52,721 bases of DNA from Cruorifilaria tuberocauda (taxonomy: Eukaryota > Nematoda > Chromadorea > Rhabditida > Onchocercidae), in contig JABVXU010000381.1 of assembly GCA_013365365.1 (NCBI GenBank), positions 1 through 52,721 of the forward strand, in the 5' to 3' direction. The first letter of the stretch is position 1, and every line of letters starts with the position of its first letter. Under the pieces are notes generated by a model, which had not been told where the DNA came from, made no database searches, and saw only the letters and a list, made by a program, of their open reading frames with translations. The translations under genes were made by a program, and so were the position numbers. Shown here in pieces: positions 1 through 11,600 of the stretch.

Positions 1-45
<45 letters not shown>

Positions 46-58
46 ACAGGCATGCATA
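1..58. repeat. CA dinucleotide microsatellite
   Basis: The first 40 bases are an uninterrupted CA repeat. It then decays through a GACACACAGG stretch and a short CATGCATACA tail. It is a simple-sequence repeat at the window edge, so its true length is unknown. Confidence 0.97.
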
Positions 59-1805
59 CACACTCCCCATCATCAATTACCCTGGTTGTTGTGTATGTCC
101 TTCCTCTGTCGGTCCTTTTCTCCCGGGATACGTGTACCACTGGTGTTATTCTGACTGGAGCAGTTAACGTTCACTCTACGTATCTGCTTACGCTTACCGT
201 AAAGGTAAGGTCAGGTAAAGGTTAATAGAGGATCTTCGCTCATTGAGTGATTCTGAATAATTAAGATGATGAGTTGAACTTTCATTTCCACGACAACTAG
301 CAAGGACGTATCTCTTCAACCAGGCATAAATTCATTCCCACCATTTTTGTGATGATTACTGTCCATTGAATAACCAAAAATAAGGTGAGTCTAACTAACC
401 GAGATGATGTCCTTCACTACCATTCACTTCCTTCCTCATCTGCTTCAAATTTCAAAACTGTCTTATTTTCGTCTTTCATTAAAAAAATGAATTCAATTCC
501 AGTTCGTAAGAGTTGTGTATTTTTCTGTTTTGCGGGAATTCGGGGAAATGTTTGACCTGTCCTGATTAAAATTATAAATGGCAATGCTGCTCTACCTGAT
601 TAAGAACTTATGATGATGAAAAGGTTTTTTATTTTAAATCGAATCTGCTTCTACAGTAAGTAATAAAAATTATGGGAAAGAATAAAGCCAATGCAGCTCA
701 TACCTACCGTCGAGCTCACTTTTCAACTTATCTTTCAAATTAACTAAAACTAAAACCAATATGAGAGGAGGAATATGCACCATGCAAATACATTACATTA
801 CTGTGAATGCTTTTTACAAGAATTCCCTAATAAATTTAATGGCTTCTTCAATTTTTTAGTAGTGATGATCAATCACATACTAATGATGATGGGAGTGATA
901 TTGCTGCTGATTGAATTCATGGTAATAATGAGTAATTAATAATAGAAATGCGTCCGGGAATAAGATATTGGAAACATTATTGAGAAAATGTATCGAAAAT
1001 AATTAGGGTTAGTGTATCCATGATCGGTCATTCAGCTTCCAGCACTTATTGGATTACTGTGAAAAAAGAATTATGTTGTAATAAATAACGGGCTTTAACC
1101 AATCCATGTAGGCGTTAAAATTGCTGGTGTGATGGTTCAAAAAACGACAGTTTTATCAAATGAAGAATATCATATTATATATATATGAAAAATGGCCCAA
1201 ACGTTATAAAATTTAAAGTCAATGCAAGTAAACATTCCTTTCAAAGCACAAAATGATAGCCGGCAAAGTCTCGTCTAACCTGTTTGACCCTGATGTTTTC
1301 GGAGTGTATTTAAAGAATGAAAATGTCAAGTGTCGGAAGCGTCATTAAGCGAAAAACATTTCCGTTCTATCGATCGAAAAAGCAGCGTAAATTAAATAAA
1401 TATTCAATACTATTCAGTCGGTTCATGAAAACAATAAACTCATTTCTGGATGGCACTAGATAGATTGCTATCAAGTAGAAACGATTTCATTGAGCAAAAT
1501 TCTGATTTTAAACTTGATTGAAAAAATAAAAGCATATGCTGCATGAGGAATACGCAATACAAACTTTTCGAGGAATCCCTTATTACGCTTTTTTCACACT
1601 CTTTCTGACTTCATTTATGTAAGCACCACTGTACGACTTATATAACCAATAAAATATTTAATAGCTTACGATCTAACTAAATTCCTCAGTTTATTTAATT
1701 TTTCTATATAAATGTTGGATGACAACAGACAAAATTTAAAATGAGAGAACTAATAATAAAATATTAAAAAACAGTATTAATCATTTTGATGTAAGCAAAA
1801 TCCTT
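59..1805. other. Non-coding flank downstream of the GCN2 gene
   Basis: No open frame on either strand resembles a protein, and I see no tRNA-like fold. The stretch holds a few short inverted motifs, such as CTTACC/GGTAAG around 193-209. Near its right end it contains the presumed 3' UTR of the minus-strand kinase gene. A candidate minus-strand AATAAA lies at 690-695 past 1000 (1690-1695), about 110 bases beyond the stop codon. Confidence 0.6.
1690..1695 (-). terminator. Candidate poly(A) signal of the GCN2 gene
   Basis: TTTATT on the plus strand reads AATAAA on the minus strand, about 110 bases past the stop codon at 1806-1808. This is a reasonable 3' UTR length for a nematode gene. The hexamer is common in AT-rich DNA, so transcript ends would be needed to confirm it. 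Confidence 0.35.
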
Positions 1806-2668
1806 TCAAAGTATTAATTTGTAATAACCATTACAACACTGTTTTGAATATAATACAATAGGTGAGGTATTCTTGGGTTGAAAGAATGGTTCAATTACTT
1901 CTTCTATCCGCTTAAAGTCCCGTTTAAACTTGTTTAGTTGTTTTGCGGCAGTTGCGAAAGCACTCGAAAGTTCGTCCACTGTGAAACTGCGATCAATAAG
2001 TGTGGCAAGCAAACGAATCGCATCCACCGAAATTTCCGTAACGATTACTTCAACTATTGTTTGAGGCGCTAGTGCAGAAACCACTTTTTGCAAACAAACA
2101 CGCATTTGAGTCTAAAGAACTTGAAAGAGATTTCAGCTTAAATTGAATTAATTCAAAACTAATATGGTACAAAATCTCATGAAATACATGAGTGATCCAC
2201 ACCACTATAATCATTTCCACTTATTACTTCAACTGGAATTAGTGCAAAAAATGTAGAAATAAACGATTTTAATCATTTTCTTTAAAACATTTTAATTCCA
2301 AAATATAACTCATATAATGAGAAGTTTTTCTCCATATTCATAATTCTATTCAAAAAAGTAAGAAAATCTACCTCATTTCTTTTCCGAAGATGAGCTGCCG
2401 GCTTCTCGCTTAAAGCATATCTTACATTGAGGTTAGCAAGAGTAGCAGCTGCTGGTAATGTATTGACTGAGTGCTTTATAGGTGAACTGATATTTGGTAT
2501 TTGTGGGAATGCTTCAACAAAGGACACACCATTTTGATAAGTTTCAAATTTGCTCAACATTTCATCGAACGTAAGTTTTCCCACGTCAACGCCACCAACA
2601 CGAGCTAACACTTCATCTTCTCCATACACCACCAGCAAAATCTCGATATTCGTCTCAATACAATGCTC
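1806..2668 (-). other. gcn-2: GCN2 exons 25-26: C-terminal ribosome-binding/dimerisation region
   Basis: Exons 2372-2668 and 1806-2111. The first finishes the anticodon-binding-like fold (EILLVVYGEDEVLARVGGVD). The last gives about 100 residues of alternating hydrophobic and charged sequence ending at TGA 1806-1808. By position this is the GCN2 C-terminal domain, which is poorly conserved in sequence. I identify it by location and length more than by motif. Confidence 0.8.
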
Positions 2669-5600
2669 CTGTGAAAAATTCCAATTCGATGAAAATGAAA
2701 TTGGATCAAATACTCGTGTTATATCATTAAGAAAGATTGCTTTAAAATTGTTTTCCTCTTATGTGAATCAAGATAATGGACGCCATAATAGACGCTTTAA
2801 ATTTTCAGCTTAATTTCATTATTTTCACCCATGATTAAAATTTCGTTATCGCGTGCCAAACGAAAACAACATTTTACAATCTCACTAGTTTTCTTTCCTC
2901 CCTTTCATCAATCGAAACAACATGAAAAAATGCTACAAAAGTTATATCTAAAAGGAATAAAATTAATTTAAATACTATGTGTATGCCAAAAATTTGAATA
3001 AACTTTACATCAAGTTCCGTTATTCGCATTGGAGCAACCGGGTCATGTAAAACATCAGCTTGGATTCCACGCGACCACATTCGTTTCACCAAATTTGCGG
3101 TTGTTTTCAGGAGCTGATCAGAGATTGAACAGACTAATGCTTGGCTGCAAACCGATCCTAGGTCTGACATTCAAATTAGAATTAATCTTATCTTGAATTC
3201 CCGTCAGAGGATGGGACTGTTTAAATAATTAAAGACTTAAAATTATGTAGCTATAGAGTGATAATACTATTCCACCAGCATAAAACACGAAATGTTTTGA
3301 CTTATAGCAAATCTACATTCATTTTCATTCCCCTTGATTATACTTAATAACTGAGACTTTTATTATTATTCGAAGTTATTATCACTTAACATCCCACTAA
3401 CTTAAGAACTTCAAGTTACAAATTAATAAATTTATACATAACAGATTATGCGCGATTATACGGCCTTGGTCAAAATTACCTGATTTATTCGTACAACAAA
3501 ACTGAGCAAGAATATCGAGCGACAGACTGCATCCAACCGCACACAGTGGACTGGGAGGAATTAGATCTTGTGCATGACGCTCGTCTTCCAGCAAAGTATC
3601 GTATCGACCTATGAGTGAATGTTGTTGCATTTTATTTCTTTGCTGGAGATTAAAAGTATGAATTAAAGTAAAAGTAATGAACTAACCACCAGCACCAATA
3701 ATGACAGGTCGTATTGTTTGCCTATGGTGGAAGAGTACTCGTAGTTGAAACATAAGACCACTGCAATACGTGTACGGTCGATAACAGAGGATGCCATCAA
3801 ATAAGATGTGCTCAGTCATATTATCTGAAAATATATGATAATATATGCTAAATTACTCTACTTCAAACAGAAAAATTCGTATATCTTATTGCCCAAAAGA
3901 ATGAAAGAATTCACTTCGCTGTACGACTTGTCAATTTTTGCGAAAATAACGAACAAGATCTAAAATTTGAACTACAAAATAACGCATCAAGTTCTTATGG
4001 AAAAAATTGAAGAATTAAAACATTTACCAACGAAACATTCCAACAATACAGCTAAATTTGTGAGGTCACTTAACGCCCTCTTAGCGTGCTCCTGGACGCG
4101 ATCGTCACGACAGTTTATCAGACATTCCATTCTTGCCGTTAATGCTTTTAATGTGCAGTCATCGTCTTCCAGAATATTTAGCAGCGAATTTGCTTGATTG
4201 AACGACATTTCCGTACCGACTCGAAGTCGCTCAATTTTTTGTTCATGGCTAAGAGTTTCTGAAATTAAGCACATGCCACAAATTCCTAATTATTAACTAT
4301 CAGTAGAATATATGAGGCATAAATTTTCTTTGATTTCCTGATGGGGCTCACGAACAAATTCTAAACATTTCTATCGTCCGTTTTTCATACTGGTCCGAAT
4401 CACTGCAGTGCGTAATAACCTAACCTATGTTAACAGATTGTCTTCTTTGAACAAGTTATAGTTCCGGAGATTTAATTTGATTGTAATTTCGATTTCGAAA
4501 AGAAGTAGAAACATCCAACAATACACAATAGAAGAAATATGATAAACAAAAACTAACTATTTGATGTTGCAATCGCATAAAGAATGTCCAATATTTTATT
4601 TTGTGTGTTGGAATCGCCGAAACCAAGATATAAAGCAGTGGCAGTAACTAAATCTTTATGTCCCAACCGGATTTCCCATTTATGTGGTGATATAAAATTA
4701 AGCTGATGTGCCATCTCGACCATAATGCAAAGTATATCGGCTGTAAGCATCTGCGATGAACTTACCGGACCAATAGCATCAATGGCAAACTCAGTACGCT
4801 CAATGGGATGCATACTAACTGCAAATATATCATATGTAAGAGACCTACGAGATTACAAGTATTTTTCCAATTAAAAAAATAGGATAGGCTTTACAAATGT
4901 ACCACACTCATTAAATTTTAGTTTTACTATACAGTATGAATATCTTACTTAGAGTTATGGATAGAAAAATATCATTTCTAAACAGGTAATCCAAACCATA
5001 ATATAATCAAATTTCAAATACTTAGCTAGCATTCAATGCAAATTATAGGCTGGGATTTATGCTTTTACTGATTAAATAATACCGACTAAAACTAATATAA
5101 AATTACAACATGACCAACTCCATCATATGCAGATGAGCATTCATGTTTGCAAAAATGGAAATTTTACCAAGAGCATCAGGACGTCCAAATACTTTACCAC
5201 AACCATATCTTTTCAAACGATTTACCCCGTTACGAACACAATAACGAACAAAAGCTCGTCGTAAATCATACTAGAAGCATTATTTCATTTACAGGGTTAT
5301 AACAACATTAGGATTATAACACAAAGATCGATGTTAAGCAAAACTAATCATTATAAAAATACTATATAATATACTATAAAAATACTAGGTTTTTAATCTG
5401 GCTGTTTCAAAGCAATTATCAATGGTTTACTTATACCTTAACGAAATCAATCACGTAGCAACGTGTCTTCTAAAGTTACTTGAACCCGAACTTTTCCATA
5501 TATATACAGATTCTTCATATAGATTTCTATATCTATTAATCTCTAGCTCTAATAGATTATTTAAAAGGAAATAAATTATCCATACTGGCAACATTACTGT

Positions 5601-8600
5601 AATTCCATTCTCATCAATAAATCGACATGCACGTGATTTTGAACTTATTTCAGATCCATTTTTGGTATTAAAAGGTGTGACAGAATGTACATCAAATGGA
5701 ATAAAAGCGTGCGTTGAAGAAATATGGCACAATTTATTGCGTAAATACTCTATAGCACGTAGTCGTGGTAAATTCAACCGGTCCTAAATAAATGAAAGTC
5801 ATTTTGCAGATGAAATAAGCGTAAGAGTGATTTAGTCCATTCAAACTGAAAGTTAAACAAATAAAAAACTGATTCAATGGGATAATTAATTTTTACTTTA
5901 AACGAAATGGTTAATTTTTTTTTGAAAAGTGTATTTGAATTTTATAACTTTTTCTAATATTCAATAATTTGATTTAAGCAATTCCATTTCTCGTTTTTCG
6001 CTGTTGATTTCTTTATCATATGCTTTGTCCGTTTAGAGATATAAAAATGAAAAACTTTTTTATGTTTCATAGAGTATAACTATAACTAAAACGAGTGATA
6101 CATTCGACACTGCATTTTTGATTGAATAGCAGACAAAACTGGTAAATTACTCTAATTTAATACTTCCATGAAATAATGAAGGTAGATACTGCCTTACAGC
6201 TGAACATATGACTCGATCATAAAGATAATCTGCCGCTGGTAATATCGGATTAGCTATCAACGTATCGATTATCCAATGATGCAAGCGTCCACCACTCCGA
6301 ATAGTTTGACAAAACATTTTCTGGAAACGTACAGCATATAATCATTACAACAGATATAAATTATTGAATTTGCAACACTTGACAAACAGATTAAGTAAAT
6401 TGGAAAATTTCTCAACCTCAACGAATAAAAAATCTGCAACGGAACTTTGGGTGTTCGTTCTTTTCTACTAAGGTTTTAAGCCTGAAAAAGTAGGAAATTT
6501 GGTTTACTTGGAAATCATTCTCTTCAATTTCCGCTACTGGAATACGATCACTGTCCAGAAGGATCTGTACCGACGGCCGATCATCTGGTTCAATTTTCAG
6601 CATCCATTTAATTAATTTCTTTGCAACTTTTAGGTGTATCTAAAAAACCATAATTGAGTATTTTATAAAAATATACGACATCATACCCGCTAATAAAAAC
6701 TAATTTATACCTCTAATACTCCAGTCCCGAAATCAGAAGGAAAATGACCGGAGTTACGCAAATTTTTTATTACTGCTATTCGTTCCATTCCTGGTGGAAG
6801 GGGTCGATAGAACATTTCAAACAAAACTATGCCAAGACTGAAATTAAGAATATCGAGATATGGAAACATCGAAGTACTTGATGAACATGAATGAATACTG
6901 TATAATTTTCAATTTTTTTACATCTGAAATGGAATTTCAATCAATTAATTTATCATCCCACTCATTTTAACTTTGAATGGTTACTGAATGTGCCAGTTAC
7001 CTGATTCTTTGTTTAATAAATGAACAAATGAATCAGGTAACTTACAAATTGAGGTAAACTGAAGCAATCTGATGATTATAATACAAATTTCCGTATATAA
7101 TTTTCATTTTTTCAATAAATTTATTTCGGTTCTCATGATAATTATTGCAATCTTTCGTTCATTTTCAAGATAATTTTTCATTCATTTATTTTTATTTGTT
7201 ATAATAATGAGCTTCATTAGCTACATGATTGTAAAATGATCATAATAATGCATTTTATGCGTTAGGTAATTGAAAGCAGACTATTTAGCTCTCTCTCTGT
7301 CAAAAAGAATAATTAATATTGCAACTAGATGCTAGTGGAAAGGGATTATAATTCTTTAAAGAGAGTTCAATTTTGGCAATATCCAGCAATCAGAAAATAA
7401 CTTTTACGACACTAACTTGTATATTAATGGATTCAACAGTAACTATTATAATAGATCAATTAGTTGAGTAAATCAACGATAATAGAAAGACGCCTGGTAA
7501 ATGTAATTGAAGGAACTGAAATGTTCAAGGTTAAACTAAACATAGTAAATAAATAAAAGAATGAACAACCTATACACGTCGATTTTAGTTGTGTAATCGA
7601 TGTTTCCATTAGCCGTTGAGAGTAATTCCGGGGCAATATAAAGAGCTGTACCAATATCTTTGGTCATTGAATAATTCATATCGAATTCTCTCAAGGAATA
7701 CAGATTTTTTGATACAATATCGCGAGTTGCAAGACCAAAATCACCAATTTTAGCATGATCGCTTCCATCTATTAAAACATTCATCTAGAACATTCGATAA
7801 TAATAATTTTATAATAATATAATCTAAAATTAAATAATATACTGTTTTACTCCAGTACTGTAACAAACAGCCCTGATCGATTTGTGTGCAACACAATCAT
7901 ATATATTGTTAATGATAAAAACTGAATGATTTTGAGGAACAAAAGTCACAGAAAAAACTGTTCATTAAGATAATTAACAGAACAATAGATTGGCAGATTA
8001 ATAGAATAATGAATTAAATGAAGTAGTATTTTAATAACAGAGAAAGGATTTTATGGAATCTGCAATTTGCAGAAACATTTGTAAATTTCTATAAAGTTTA
8101 AGATAAAAACATTCCAACCGGTTTAATATCACGATGAATCATGCCTTCTTGATGGATATATTGCAATCCCAGCAATATTTCACGAAATAGACGCCATATT
8201 TGCCGAGAATTTTTCAGCAGTTTCGAACTATCAATTAGATTGCGCAATGTAGACTTTTCACAATATTCCATTTGAATGAACAAAATTCTTAAAGGTAGTA
8301 TGGGTAAATTGGCTGTTGCCGTTCCAGGTGGTGATATCGGAGTTGATTGCGTGTTAGCGCCGTTTTCATCATTCGAATCTTCATTGTCGCCTTCGTCTTC
8401 AAAAATCACTTCCTATAAATTATAAAACTATAGGCAGAAATCAATTTGAACTAGGAATTTACTTTTACCAGAAAGACTAGAATAATGTTGCTTTGATTAT
8501 TTCCACACTTGCTTTTGGTTTCAAATTCAATCAAAAGAAATTAAATCAGTAAGTGGGGACGTCAAAATGCGACAAATAAAAAAAGCGTCCCACGCTAAGC

Positions 8601-11600
8601 ATGTTCGGATAATTCCAAAGCTAATCAGATATTATGATGAAAAGATGATTCAATGGTTTGTAATAAAATATTATTATAAGGACAAAAGACTCGGTTTGAT
8701 TCTATTATGTAAAAAATCAATAAGAATAAAACCCACAAAATTTGAACTTTCAGCGGTACTGAGACAATTGGAAGAAAATAGTGTTTGCACAGGTTCTCTA
8801 TGTTCCTCTTCAGAAACAGAATCCGTTCTATAGACAGAAGTCGCTTGAAAAGATGTCGACCATTCGGCTGTTGCATCTACAGCTACCCGCTTTATCATTT
8901 TTTCGATATTCTTCATTTGCGAAGGCATCAATAAACCTAAAAAACATTTAGTTAGATGTAAGAAATTTGTCACAAATTCCATCAATCGTATTATGTATGT
9001 TAAAATTTTGAAATGAAAAAGTCATCAATGTTGTTAATGAATAATGCATAAGCGATTAAAAAGTAATAGCAAAAAAATTTCACAATATCGTTTGCAAATT
9101 TTCGTGATGAAGAGAACTTTTACCTAAAATATAAAAGATTTAAGCTAAGTAAATCGAATTCAATTTGTGACTAAAATTCAAAGTTAAGGCATATTAGAAA
9201 TTAAGTAAGGAAAGCGCAGAAGTGAGAAATGAGTCCTGCAATTCATAGGTAATGCATGAATCATGACCTCATCAAAATTCGAATGCAAAAGAAAGGCTAA
9301 TTCAGGTTAATTCAGATACCAGCTTATAATAAGCAAGATAAAACGATGATTGAACCAATATAATCTATAACCGCTACATACCCTCAGTTTCTTCTTTTTG
9401 ATTCACTTCACTGCCATTACTTGCCGATCCAGCTTCTCTTGTGGAAGCTTGTTCAATCCAAGCACTGTAATAACGAACAACATTTGGATGATTTAATTTC
9501 GAAAATAACTTCGCTTCGCGCGTAACTCTCCGATTGAATCGTTCATCTTTGGAATCTAAGATTATCCGTTTGATCGCATAATCATTACCATCTAGTTTAT
9601 TTCTGCAAAAAGAAAAAACCTCAGTTATTTGCTTGAAAAGTTCAATATCATTTACTATCCGAAGACAGAATACTAGTCCTGAAATGCATGATATACCGTG
9701 AAATAAGTATGCGCAAATAATTCAAATTTTATTACTCTTTGTGATATGATTATGTCATTGATGGTTAACTCCACAGTCACTCGAAACATTCAGGGTATTA
9801 GTATTCAGCAAGCCAGTCTTGCTCGAGCCGATAAGGTTAATGGCAACGAAATTTGGTCTCCATCGGTTTGCTAAGAAAAGCTCAACAATCATGTAATTAA
9901 CTTTAAAAACCATTCAAAGCTGCACTCAATCTTACTTTGCCAACATGACATCACCAAAACCGCCTTTCCCCAACATTTCGATAAAAACAAATTCATTTCG
10001 AAGTCGACTATGAGCAGTTTGCCGGAAGCCATCCTTTCCGTTGTCAACTAACGATTGGAACAAATCATCTGAAACAAATCATCTTTCCAACAGCAGAAAA
10101 TTGAAAAAACAGTATTTTTTTATATACTTAGTTTGATGAAAACCTTGATGCAAAAAAGTATGTTCCATTAAAGTTTTCAAGATTGTCGTATCCTTGCAAG
10201 CATCTACGAAGCTTCTGAGATTTAGAGAAAATTTTGTATTGTTCGCAACTGCTGAAAGCTCCCTAAATTTGTTGAAAATGTTGCCCAATGAAACGAAATC
10301 ATGATTTGGTAATTTATCCATTGAAGAACCAGAAGAGATATTTTCACCGACTATTTCGATACATTCTTTGATAATCTTGCATTGATGCAAAAGTATTGCC
10401 CTAAAAATATTTCGAAAAATATGCATACATTTTTCCAAGTGATCTTATCGCACGTTAAACTTTCGCAGTTCAAGATATTTGGATTTTATGGGCAGCATAT
10501 GACCACATATCCCTAGTTTGCTTTATATTTTCAAAATTTGTTCCCTGAGCGTATTCGACAGAATGATTTATACCTCAAGCAATAATCAGATAAACGGAAG
10601 TTCCGTTTGCTAGTAATCCATATACACGTTGGGTCAAGAGCAAGATGTCCCAAGTTTCTTTCATGCAAAAATCGTAAACCATCTAAAAGTTGGGCAGCAA
10701 GACGGACTAAAAGTGTCTGCAAATTAAAAGCTCTTCAGCAAACAATTCATTTGTTTTAATTTTTAAAGATGAACTTAAAATCATGAGCAAAATATGGAAA
10801 TTTTTCAATCTAAATTCAAAGTTTTAGCAAATTCAAACAAGAATATTTCTTTTAAAAGAAGTTAATATTGAAATTCATGGTGGTGTAGTAAAATTTATAT
10901 AAAGCACTCATCTCACTTACTTCATCAGTTTCAAAAATATCAAACTGAGATGATAAATTTCGGTCATTTCCATCGATATTCTGGCCAATTACAACACTGC
11001 AATCAATTTCAAGATAACTGACAACTCTGAACAGCAGGATTCTTTCGATTCAAATCTTACTCTCTTATTGCTTGATCATCTTCACAAAAACTATGGTACT
11101 AATACCTACTTCAATGTTATGCTTGTAAATATTTCCAGAAATAGAAAAAATTATACGTATAAAATAAAACTTACCAAATATCAACTTCCGAAACTGTCAA
11201 TTTATTCTTCTGCACACAAAGTATTTCATAATTATAAAGTGATGGCTCAGTAACATAAATTCTTGAAATTTCTTGCAATTTCCTTTCCAATTGTTTGAAA
11301 TGGGTGATAAAAGGTTTAAGCGATGATACAGGCGTTTTGGTTTTTGCCGCAAATATCCATTCCATAATAAAAAGTTCATGACCCTAAAAAGAACAAAGAA
11401 ACAACAGTAACAAAATATCATCATAAACAATACATACGAGATAAAATGAAGAAAGCACAGATGACATAACAACTGCGAATATCAATTGATTCATCTCATG
11501 TACCCTGGATGTATATCCATATTATATGGTATAAACCGTGAGCCAATAAAGATTTTCTTTTTCACTGGAATACTGCAATAATTCTTTAATTACGGTCCTT

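Noticed and set aside
8567..8833. Plus-strand open frame of 88 codons
   Set aside because: It lies antisense to a GCN2 kinase-insert exon that is anchored by phase on both sides. A shadow frame.
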